Shown here in pieces: positions 1 through 8,591 of a stretch of DNA of 64,000 nucleotides. The DNA comes from Marinobacter azerbaijanicus. GTDB taxonomy: Bacteria; Pseudomonadota; Gammaproteobacteria; Pseudomonadales; Oleiphilaceae. The notes below the pieces were generated by a model. It did no database searches and was not told the origin of the DNA. It saw nothing but the letters and a program-made list of their open reading frames with translations. Both the position numbers and the translations under genes were made by a program. The DNA lies in contig NZ_JASSVS010000004.1 in assembly GCF_030250645.1 (NCBI RefSeq), positions 332,232-396,231 of the forward strand. The letters run 5' to 3'. Numbering within the stretch: the first letter of the stretch is position 1; the number at the start of each line of letters is the position of its first letter.

Positions 1-240
1 GACGCGCGCCTGGATGCCGCTGATACCCACGCACTGGCCTAGCTCGGTGTCTTCCAGGGCAAACAGGTAAAGCCCGGCTTCCGGGGCACAGCGTTGATTA
101 AACGTGTCCCTGGCATGGGTAATCTTTTTCTGAAGAAGCTCCCGGTCGGCCGGCAGCGTGGTCAGGCCTTTACCTGCCCCCTGCGCCATGGCGTAGAGGG
201 CGTCCAGATCGTTGTCCTGGAGTGGTCGGATCAACAACAT
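1..240 (-). CDS. aruG: Arginine N-succinyltransferase beta-type subunit (AstA family), 3' part cut by the window edge
   Basis: The first 80 residues of an AstA-family protein are visible, starting MLLIRPLQDNDLDALYAMA and continuing to a GISGI motif. The start ATG lies 28 bases after the stop of the neighbouring AstA paralogue, and the two N-termini resemble each other (IRP...D...A...LP; LE DTE...G.SGI.AR). In Pseudomonas, arginine succinyltransferase is a heteromer of AruF and AruG that makes N2-succinylarginine, the first step of the AST route of arginine breakdown. Second place after aruF suggests the AruG role. The C-terminal part lies outside the window, so integrity cannot be judged. Confidence 0.85.
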   Translation of the reverse strand, partial: MLLIRPLQDNDLDALYAMAQGAGKGLTTLPADRELLQKKITHARDTFNQRCAPEAGLYLFALEDTELGQCVGISGIQARV

Positions 241-268
241 ACCGGCCTCCTGCGTGCGATCGCCCTGC

Positions 269-1285
269 TCATAATGGTGTGATCCTTACGTCGTCACCGG
301 AGTTCCTGCCCAGACATTTCCAGGTTTTCAGCGGCACCTTGACCTCCTCACCAAGGCTTTCGGTCAGTGACGTCAGCGTGCAGCGGAATTCCTCACCCTC
401 ACCGCCGGAAATCAGGCAAAGCTCACCATCGTCCGAATTCGCTGCGTGCAGGGTTTTCGGGCGGCTGGTAACAACGGATTTGACCGTGTCGGTCCGGGCT
501 TCAAGCACGGGGCCGGCATCAAAAATATCCAGATAACAGCCGCCCCAGAATCCCTCATGCTGCAACAGTTCGAAGGTTGCACGGGTCTGGATGTGTGGCT
601 GGCCCAGGGCCTCCCGGGCCGCCTTGCTCAGCAGAGTGACGTAGATCGGGTTTGGAGGCATGAGTTCAGCAATAAAGGTTTTGCTGAGCATGCTCGAATA
701 CTGGTCCGCGGTTTCAAAATCCATGTTGAAGAAATGCCGGCCCAGACTGTCCCAGAAAGGCACCTCGCCTTTTTCTGTCTGAACGCCCTGTATTTCCACC
801 ACAGTGTGATCGGTAAACAGATGTCGATTGGCGGCAATAAACAGCATTCTTGCCCGTGACAGCAGCTCAAAGGCGTCTGAACCGCGCAGTTCCGGCTTTA
901 TGGTGAATGAGCACAACAGGGTGTGGTCTGTCAGGGCATGGGACGGGTAGAGAACCTCCACCCGCCGGGACACGCCCAACTCATGAGACGCATGAATGAG
1001 AGCGTCTTTGCGATAGTTGTAGAAAGGCTGTCCATTTCCGGCCCGGGCATCGATACCTGACACACCGTGAACCTTACCGGTGTCGGTATCTTCCAGCACA
1101 AACAGGAACCTTTCTGGCTCATCAGCCTTGTTCCTGCCTGCAAACGAGCGGGCGGACTGCTCAATCTTGAGGGACAGAGCTTCTTCTTTTTTGGGCAAGG
1201 TGGATGACATCCGGGGGCCCTGCCCGCCAGCAATGTCGAGAATATCTTTCAGGTCACCCGGCTGAGCCGGACGTACCAGCCACAT
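269..1285 (-). CDS. aruF: Arginine N-succinyltransferase alpha-type subunit (AstA family)
   Basis: 338-residue AstA-family protein, the usual length for the family. It should transfer succinate from succinyl-CoA to the alpha-amino group of arginine (or ornithine) in the cytoplasm. Family features visible are the N-terminal WLVRPAQPGDL, the DTGKVHGVSGIDAR segment near residue 75, LLSRARMLFIAANR in the middle and the FWGGCYLDIFDAGP segment near residue 250. It lies 15 bases after the aminotransferase gene and 28 bases before a second AstA gene, the same aruC-aruF-aruG order as in Pseudomonas, so it is almost certainly one operon. Alpha is assigned by position only. Confidence 0.9.
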   Translation of the reverse strand: MWLVRPAQPGDLKDILDIAGGQGPRMSSTLPKKEEALSLKIEQSARSFAGRNKADEPERFLFVLEDTDTGKVHGVSGIDARAGNGQPFYNYRKDALIHASHELGVSRRVEVLYPSHALTDHTLLCSFTIKPELRGSDAFELLSRARMLFIAANRHLFTDHTVVEIQGVQTEKGEVPFWDSLGRHFFNMDFETADQYSSMLSKTFIAELMPPNPIYVTLLSKAAREALGQPHIQTRATFELLQHEGFWGGCYLDIFDAGPVLEARTDTVKSVVTSRPKTLHAANSDDGELCLISGGEGEEFRCTLTSLTESLGEEVKVPLKTWKCLGRNSGDDVRITPL

Positions 1286-1300
1286 AGGCGGCTCCCCTGG

Positions 1301-2527
<1,227 letters not shown>

Positions 2528-2568
2528 TCAGACAAAAACATGAAACGGTACATTCAATCATACGCCAC

Positions 2569-4020
2569 TCAGGGCATGTGCACATCCGGCTGGCCCACCG
2601 CGTCCAGCTCAACCACCCTGAGCGAACGTCCATCCTGCCCCATCAGGGCCTTGGCCACCAGCCTGTAGGAGTCCAGATCAAAATTCACGGCCTGCCCCCT
2701 TAGCGACAGATCCTCCAACTCATTCTCATCATGCAGCGTGGCAACGTGCATCCAGTTGTAAACCACCAGAATATCCGTCCTGCCGGTTGTGGCATTGTGC
2801 TCAAATACCGCCACCGGCCCTTTCCACGGCCAGGTTTTCAGGCGCAGACCATGAAAGGCAATCTGCATCCTCAAGTTGAACTTCACCACATCCTCGCCGC
2901 CATCGCAGGCACCCCTGCAGCGGCCGAGTGTGCGCTGAAAGCAGGGGCCGTCGTGTTCCGGCTCCAGCCCCAGCAGTTTGTTGCAAAGATCGTTCTTTGC
3001 CGCAATGCCGCTGAGCGCCCGTTCCGCGTCTTTCTTGCTGCGGAACAGTCCGTAATAATCTCCCAGCCGGTGTGGTTCAATTTCCCGAACCAGCCGCGCC
3101 TGCAGATACCCGCTGGCATTCCCTGTGAGCTCAATACTCACCAGGTTCTTCGCCGCCCGCGAGCGCCGGTTGAACAGCGGCTTCAACTGCTTTATCTGCC
3201 TTAATTCAAGCAGTAACGCGCCCAACTCGCCAGCGGTTTCTGTCCAGTCCACCCGTCGCAGGCTCTCGGACATGCGGATGCCGCGGCTGGAATTGTGGTC
3301 TCCAGAGAAGTGGGACGCCACACGCTGGGCGATGTTAGTACTTTTACCTACGTACAGAAGTACGTCATTTTCGCCATAGAACCGATAAACCCCCGGACCC
3401 CGCGGCAGATCCTGCAGCACGTCAGCCGGAAGATTGGAGGGAAGGCTTGGCCGCTGCAGCAGTTCTGCAATGGCCGCCTCCATGGTTTGCGCACCCTTTT
3501 CCACCAGCGCATGATCAAAGAAAGACAGCATGGCAGACACATCCCCCATGGCCCGGTGGCGCTGAACCTGCGCCAGCCCGTGGCGCTCGATCAGGGCGTC
3601 CATATTATGGCGCCGGAAGCCGGGATAGAGCCTGCGGGAGAGTTTCACGGTGCACAGCACTTTCGCGGAAAACAGCACACCCAGACGCCGGAACTCGGCC
3701 TTGATAAATCCGTAGTCAAAGCGGGCGTTGTGGGCGACAAAAATGGTGTCCTTCAGCTGGAGCTCCAGTTCCTCCGCCAGGTCGGCGAACACCGGGGCAT
3801 CCGCCACCATGTCATTGGAGATGCCGGTCAGGCTCTGGATAAACGAAGAAATGCGCGTTTCCGGATTAACCAGTGTCTGCCACTCGCCCACCACCTCACC
3901 GGCGCGCCAGAAACGGATACCAATCTCGGTAATACGGTCGTGGGAGGCATTGCCGCCGGTGGTTTCGATATCCAGAAAAGCGAAGGTCGCGGAGTCAAGA
4001 ATTCGGGCGTTTTTCTTCAT
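2569..4020 (-). CDS. DEDD 3'-5' exonuclease fused to a GIY-YIG nuclease domain
   Basis: 483 residues carrying two nuclease domains. Residues 12-170 form a DnaQ/PolC-epsilon-type exonuclease with FLDIETTGG (Asp17, Glu19), HNARFDYGF (Asp102) and HRAMGD (His155, Asp160), so all DEDDh residues are present. Residues 207-290 form a UvrC/Cho-like GIY-YIG domain with GPGVYRFY, LLYVGKS and Arg233. The C-terminal 190 residues contain CxxxxLGRCxGAC-like cysteines, as in UvrC relatives, but no HhH repeats were recognised. Pairing an incision nuclease with a trimming exonuclease suggests a DNA repair role, perhaps a Cho-like backup to UvrC. It stands 50 bases upstream of the aminotransferase gene. Confidence 0.85.
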   Translation of the reverse strand: MKKNARILDSATFAFLDIETTGGNASHDRITEIGIRFWRAGEVVGEWQTLVNPETRISSFIQSLTGISNDMVADAPVFADLAEELELQLKDTIFVAHNARFDYGFIKAEFRRLGVLFSAKVLCTVKLSRRLYPGFRRHNMDALIERHGLAQVQRHRAMGDVSAMLSFFDHALVEKGAQTMEAAIAELLQRPSLPSNLPADVLQDLPRGPGVYRFYGENDVLLYVGKSTNIAQRVASHFSGDHNSSRGIRMSESLRRVDWTETAGELGALLLELRQIKQLKPLFNRRSRAAKNLVSIELTGNASGYLQARLVREIEPHRLGDYYGLFRSKKDAERALSGIAAKNDLCNKLLGLEPEHDGPCFQRTLGRCRGACDGGEDVVKFNLRMQIAFHGLRLKTWPWKGPVAVFEHNATTGRTDILVVYNWMHVATLHDENELEDLSLRGQAVNFDLDSYRLVAKALMGQDGRSLRVVELDAVGQPDVHMP

Positions 4021-4226
4021 GGCTTGTGTTTACGATTTCCAGAAAATTACAGATGTATTTCCCTGCAGGAAATGATGAATAAACACAATTCTCAAAAAGT
4101 TCCCCTAACCCGGCGATTTCGTTGCATAGACATTCGTCTAATGAATGCAAAATTTTATTTGAAATGTCATGAATTGGTAACTACTTTGAAGTGGGTCCAA
4201 CAAAAATAAGTGTGGAGACAACAAAG

Positions 4227-5369
4227 ATGCAAAGCAACAATCTGAGAATGGCAATTCGAGCGACAGCAGCAGCGACGATCTTTGGCCTGGCAGGCCAGGC
4301 TGGTGCTGTAGAATTGAGCACCGGTGACTATACGACAAACCTCTACGGTTTTGCTCGAGTAGTCGCGGCCTATGACATAGACGAAGATATTTCTAACGGC
4401 GGCCGCGCCGGTAACTTCGGTGCAATCACAAAAGGCGATGCTGATACGGCCGACGGCCATTTCGGCATGGACGCAAACACCAGCCGTGTTGGTCTTTCTG
4501 TTGTAAATCCGGAAGGCGTAAAAGCTGTTATCGAATTCGACTTCGACAACAGCGCCAGCCTTGATGCACGTATTCGTCACGCCTATGGCGAGTATAATAA
4601 TGTCAGGATTGGCCGGTACTGGTCTAACTATAACTCCTGGGTCGGTAACACCGCCAATGTGGACTTCGATGGCGTTCCGGGTACTGCTGGTACACAAGAC
4701 CGGACCGAACAAATCACCTACATGAGCGGCCCCCTCTCCTTCTCACTCGAGAATCCGATCGACTATGGCGGAGTAGCAAACTCAGGCGGCACTGCCATCT
4801 CAAGCTCTCCTGCACTGACTGCAAAGCTTGAAGATTCACAGGGTGGATTTTCTTACGCGGCAGCCGTCATGGCCAAGCAAACAGGTTACGACACAGGTAC
4901 AGCCGATGATTCAGCCATCGGTTATGGTGCGTTCCTGGCCGGTAAAATTGCCATTACCGATATGATCTCCATCCAGGGCGCGATCAACTATGCAGATGGC
5001 GCCAATGCCTATGTATATCGCGCGGGCACCAACTTTGCCGGAGCGGATGCTTACGTAGACACCAATGGCGATCTGGAGACCATAGAAGCAGTAGGCGGTG
5101 CACTGGGCGCTAGCTTTGGCCTGGGTGGTGGACGCTCGGTCAACGTAGGCTACGGCACGTCAATGTCAGATTTGGATGACGCCGTTGCAAGCGGAGCAGT
5201 GGCAGCAACCGCGACAGAACAGAACACGTCTATGTATGTCAACTACATGTGGAGCCCGGTTGATAGCGTTAACATGGGTGTACAGTTCGAGAATCTGGAA
5301 ACCGAAAGCCAAGGCGGAACCGACGGCGATGCAAATCGCATCATGTATCTGGCTCAGTACAACTTCTAA
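4227..5369 (+). CDS. Outer-membrane porin
   Basis: About 380 residues. The ATG chosen gives a signal peptide ending in GQAGA/VEL (27 residues) and has GGAG about nine bases upstream; an in-frame GTG 36 bases earlier would add a tail without signal features. The mature part begins with a beta-strand pattern (NLYGFARVVAAYD) and ends in MYLAQYNF, with the terminal aromatic typical of beta-barrel outer-membrane proteins. Internal motifs such as SRVGLSV and RIRHAYGEYNNVRIGRYWSNY match Gram-negative trimeric porins. Acidic residues (DIDEDIS, DGDAN) fit a salt-adapted surface. The transported solute cannot be deduced. It is followed at once by a strong terminator, so it is monocistronic. Confidence 0.85.
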   Translation: MQSNNLRMAIRATAAATIFGLAGQAGAVELSTGDYTTNLYGFARVVAAYDIDEDISNGGRAGNFGAITKGDADTADGHFGMDANTSRVGLSVVNPEGVKAVIEFDFDNSASLDARIRHAYGEYNNVRIGRYWSNYNSWVGNTANVDFDGVPGTAGTQDRTEQITYMSGPLSFSLENPIDYGGVANSGGTAISSSPALTAKLEDSQGGFSYAAAVMAKQTGYDTGTADDSAIGYGAFLAGKIAITDMISIQGAINYADGANAYVYRAGTNFAGADAYVDTNGDLETIEAVGGALGASFGLGGGRSVNVGYGTSMSDLDDAVASGAVAATATEQNTSMYVNYMWSPVDSVNMGVQFENLETESQGGTDGDANRIMYLAQYNF

Positions 5370-5403
5370 TCCTTCCGTTAGAAGTTAGTTAACTCAGCAG
5401 AAA

Positions 5404-5426
5404 CCCCGGCTCCGGCCGGGGTTTTT
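5404..5426 (+). terminator. Rho-independent terminator of the porin gene
   Basis: CCCCGGC / GCCGGGG stem with a TCCG loop followed by five T, 35 bases after the porin stop codon. The converging oxidoreductase gene ends at 5444. Confidence 0.9.
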
Positions 5427-5443
5427 GCTTGCGGGTCTCAGAA

Positions 5444-6682
5444 TTACTCCCCTGCCCGCAATCGTGTCCGCACCCCACGGCTGGTCATCACTGCCAGTAC
5501 TTCCATCAGCGACAGCACACCCCTATCGTGCTTCCTGGGCGCCTTACCCTTACCCATACGCCCCAGTTGCCGGGTGTACCAGCTCACTTCCATCAACGCC
5601 ATATCGTCAATCATGCGAATGCCCGTGCGTATCGGCCGCACAGAACTGGTGAATGCCTGTCCCTCCATGATCCGCTTCGGGAAATCCGGCTCCACCGCCA
5701 ACGGCCGGGCCAGCCCCACCAGATCGGTTGCTCCGGACGCTAGGGCCTCCGCCATGCCTAACTCCGTGCGAAAGCCACCGGTTACCATCAGGGGAACATC
5801 CACCCGCTTGCGGACCTTCTCCGCAAACTCCAGGAAATAGGCCTCCCGGGCAACAGTGCTCGCTTTATTGCCTTTCGCCATCGCCGGGTTCTCATAATTG
5901 CCGCCGGAAATCTCCACCAGATCAATCCCCAGACCCGCCAGGGTGTCAATCACCCCCAGGGACTCCTCCTCGGTAAAGCCACCCCGCTGGAAGTCCGCCG
6001 AATTCAGTTTGATGCCAACCGCGAACCTCTGCCCCGTCGCCACCCGGATGGCCTTGTACACCTCCACCACAAACCGCATCCGCTTCTCCGGGCTACCGCC
6101 CCACTCGTCCTCCCGCTGGTTGTGATGCGGCGACAGGAACTGGCTGACCAGGTAACCGTGGGCACCATGAATCTGCACCCCGGAAAACCCCGCCTTCTCT
6201 GCAATCGCAGCACTGGTGGCAAACCGCTGGATGATCTCCTCAATTTCCGATGCTTCCAGGGCCCTGGGCGTTGCAAACATCGCCTGCAACTCCTTCCGGA
6301 ACGGCACCGCACTGGGCGACACCGGCGCCTTATTCAGCATCTTGGGGCTCTGCTTGCCTGGGTGATTGAGCTGCATCCACAACTGACACCCGTTCCGTGC
6401 CCCTTCCCGCGCCCACTCCTGCAACAGTGAAAAATCCCGCTCATCCTCCAGCACCACATTCCCCGGCTCACCAATATGGCGGCGGTCGATCATCACATTC
6501 CCGGTAATGGAAAGCCCGACACCACCCTCGGCCCAGGTCCTGTATAGCCGTGGCAATTCCTTGGTGACACGGTTGTCCATCGTACCCAGAGTTTCACTCA
6601 TGGCGGACTTGGCAAAGCGATTGGGAATCACCGCCCCGTTTTTCAGGGTCAGCGGTTGCGAGAGAAGTTCAGCGGCGTTCAT
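5444..6682 (-). CDS. NADH:flavin oxidoreductase of the Old Yellow Enzyme family
   Basis: 412 residues forming a single FMN-binding TIM barrel. Diagnostic segments are LTLKNGAVIPNRFAKSAM at the N-terminus, MQLNHPGKQSP, the HGAHGYLVSQFLSPHHNQR block with the two catalytic-site histidine positions, EWGGSPEKRMRFV, and GGF...LASGATDLVGLARPL for FMN phosphate binding. Length and the lack of a C-terminal FAD/NAD domain separate it from 2,4-dienoyl-CoA reductase FadH. These cytosolic enzymes reduce activated C=C bonds using NAD(P)H; the physiological substrate is unknown. It stands alone, converging on the porin. Confidence 0.88.
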   Translation of the reverse strand: MNAAELLSQPLTLKNGAVIPNRFAKSAMSETLGTMDNRVTKELPRLYRTWAEGGVGLSITGNVMIDRRHIGEPGNVVLEDERDFSLLQEWAREGARNGCQLWMQLNHPGKQSPKMLNKAPVSPSAVPFRKELQAMFATPRALEASEIEEIIQRFATSAAIAEKAGFSGVQIHGAHGYLVSQFLSPHHNQREDEWGGSPEKRMRFVVEVYKAIRVATGQRFAVGIKLNSADFQRGGFTEEESLGVIDTLAGLGIDLVEISGGNYENPAMAKGNKASTVAREAYFLEFAEKVRKRVDVPLMVTGGFRTELGMAEALASGATDLVGLARPLAVEPDFPKRIMEGQAFTSSVRPIRTGIRMIDDMALMEVSWYTRQLGRMGKGKAPRKHDRGVLSLMEVLAVMTSRGVRTRLRAGE

Positions 6683-6795
6683 TGATCGGTCTCCGTAGAA
6701 TGCCTGGGGATACCAGAAGGCGAGACCCGATCATGGAGAGGAAATACAGCGGCTGCATTGGCCGGAATGCCGCACGAAACACACACGGCGTCCAG

Positions 6796-7722
6796 CTACA
6801 TCGAAAATGGAGGCTTACCTGATTGATCTGACTCGCGGCTATCCCGCACTTCCGTAAGCAGGCTGGTAATCCGGTTTAGCAGAAAATCGGAGAACTTTTC
6901 TCTCGCTAACGTCCGCTCAATAACATCGGCAGGCAGAAACCGGTTCATTTCATCCCTGAAGGGCTTACCCTCAATGATTTGAGGTAGCCGGCCGATCATA
7001 GCCTCCAGCTTCTCGTCATAATTCTCAATTTGGTAATCTCGAACCTTATTTGCCACCAGATCAGCGCGCACGCTTGCCCTTTCCTGTGACAGATATGCCA
7101 GGTCCCAGATATCGCGATGGCGGGTATATTTTTGAGTGGCGGGCAGGGATACCAGCTTGTCAGCCATGATCTCACTTCTGTCTTCCGTCATGATCAGTAT
7201 GTCTTCATACCCATCCGGCAGGAAATCGTAGGTACGGATCAGCGGTTGCGGGCCGGCCGTATACGCAGGAATGTTAGCCACTTCCAGTTTGACCCGCTGT
7301 TTCGGCAAATCCGGCCGCTCAGGCGAAGTAGTGATGGCTATCTGCCACATGTCCACATTCCGCTCCGAGTATTGCGGTTCTTTGCGCAATGACTTCGGCT
7401 CCTTAACGCTCACTTCCAGTCCGTATCGGGAGCTCAGGTAGTCCAGAATGCACTCCTTCATCCGCCCGAGTTGCTGGGATGAAAAGTCCACGCCACCGGC
7501 AAAATCCAGATCCTCACTAAAACGCTTGCCTCCGTAGCATAGTCGAACTGCAGTTCCGCCCTGGAACACCAGACCATTCAGCAAGCCCTCCTGATCTAGA
7601 GCAAAAAAGAGATCAAAATGGATGATCTCTTTTTCAATCACGGGTCGCATATTGGCCAGGTTGGGATCCTGCATGGCCAGTGAAACCAGCCGCTGAAAGT
7701 TTTCCTGATCGTATTTACGCAC
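6796..7722 (-). CDS. abiEii: AbiEii-type nucleotidyltransferase toxin
   Basis: 308 residues from a GTG that overlaps the end of the antitoxin gene by eight bases (GTGCGTAA) and has GAGGA five bases upstream; a TTG 18 bases earlier is possible but lacks such a site. The motif FQGGTAVRL (GGT near residues 55-57) followed by GKRFSEDLDF (67-74) is the hallmark of the AbiEii/AbiGii nucleotidyltransferase family, where the GS/GG and DxD motifs bind NTP and metal. AbiE systems are type IV toxin-antitoxin pairs that can give abortive phage resistance; related toxins modify tRNA. The C-terminal half shows RHRDIWDLAYL, a common family feature. Its neighbours are unrelated, in keeping with lateral acquisition. 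Confidence 0.88.
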   Translation of the reverse strand: MRKYDQENFQRLVSLAMQDPNLANMRPVIEKEIIHFDLFFALDQEGLLNGLVFQGGTAVRLCYGGKRFSEDLDFAGGVDFSSQQLGRMKECILDYLSSRYGLEVSVKEPKSLRKEPQYSERNVDMWQIAITTSPERPDLPKQRVKLEVANIPAYTAGPQPLIRTYDFLPDGYEDILIMTEDRSEIMADKLVSLPATQKYTRHRDIWDLAYLSQERASVRADLVANKVRDYQIENYDEKLEAMIGRLPQIIEGKPFRDEMNRFLPADVIERTLAREKFSDFLLNRITSLLTEVRDSRESDQSGKPPFSM

Positions 7723-8248
7723 GGGCTTCCTCAGGGTCAATCAATTGGGTATTTCGGCCTACACGTTTAAGGTCACGCAACGCTGCCGCCTTGGTGGCAA
7801 TTCGAAGCGGGCGCCCACGATCCTGCACGCTGGAGAGGATATCGCTAACAGGCCTCTCGGTATGGGTAAACTCAATTACCCCATACGGGGTTCTGTACTC
7901 CCCTTTCCGGCCAGTGGTTACAACTGTGATACGGCCAACCGGAACCTGAGAGATGACGCCATATTCAGAAAGTGCTGACTCCAGACTGATATAGTTGTAT
8001 TCGCCTCGGCGCAGGGTTTTTGCTACCTGTTCCAGAATATCCGGTCCTTTGTGTCGGGACAGGCTATAGACATATACCCCCTTCGATGGCCGCTCAAGGA
8101 TACCACTACCGACCAAACGGCTAAGCGTGGCCTGCCGGCTGCGTTCGGATTCTCCGGGAAACAGTTTCGGCATATCTTTTGAGGAGTAGACGTAACGCCC
8201 TTTCAAGTCGAATTCCGCCAGGCGTTTGATGGCATCTGACTGTTTCAT
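7715..8248 (-). CDS. abiEi: AbiEi-type antitoxin, transcriptional regulator
   Basis: About 177 residues from the ATG at MKQSDAIKRLAEF, preceded by AAGAGG; the reading frame extends nine codons further upstream without a better start. An N-terminal winged-helix region (SRQATLSRLVGSGILERPSKGVYVYS) is typical of AbiEi_4/DUF6088-like antitoxins, followed by a central domain with YNYISLESALSEYGVISQ and a TTGRKGEYRTPYG segment. In type IV systems the antitoxin protects without binding the toxin and often represses the operon. Its stop codon overlaps the toxin start, indicating translational coupling. Confidence 0.85.
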   Translation of the reverse strand: MKQSDAIKRLAEFDLKGRYVYSSKDMPKLFPGESERSRQATLSRLVGSGILERPSKGVYVYSLSRHKGPDILEQVAKTLRRGEYNYISLESALSEYGVISQVPVGRITVVTTGRKGEYRTPYGVIEFTHTERPVSDILSSVQDRGRPLRIATKAAALRDLKRVGRNTQLIDPEEARA

Positions 8249-8591
8249 TGCAACCTCTTGCCACACACGAACCACACTAAAAAGTACAGTTATCGTTCAC
8301 ATATTAGATCTATATGGTCAGATTTACCATTTTAAAGTGTCATTAACGTCTACTTGCAAAGGGGTTTTATCGGCGACAGAGAATGACCACAAGGTATCGG
8401 CTTAGGCTTAGAAGGAACGATATCAACAAGGCCAGAACAAGCGAGGCCGGTCAGGTTATTCAGAACCGTGGAGCGCCAGGGATGGCGCGACCGAGCCTAC
8501 AAGGACGTACTCGCGGCGTGTTCTGAATAGCCTGACCGGCCTCGCGACCGCCCTATAACCCGCAGGCTACAGAGCGACCAATCACCAAAAG
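8249..8591. other. 343-base gene-free stretch containing a long hairpin repeat
   Basis: Between the antitoxin start and the aceF stop. The part next to the antitoxin is AT-rich (8275-8345) and should hold the AbiE operon promoter, but no clear -10/-35 pair was assigned. The rest is dominated by the hairpin element at 8441-8545. Confidence 0.7.
8441..8545. repeat. Long hairpin element, copy 1 of a shared-core family
   Basis: The 26-base arms (starting GCGAGGCCGGTCAGG) are inverted with a single mismatch and enclose about 53 bases containing GCCAGGGATGGCGC and ACAAGGACGTACTCG. The same core occurs in elements at 29201 and 50427 (the latter reversed) although the arms differ. No ORF lies inside. 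It could act as a terminator for aceF or be a non-autonomous mobile repeat. Confidence 0.8.
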
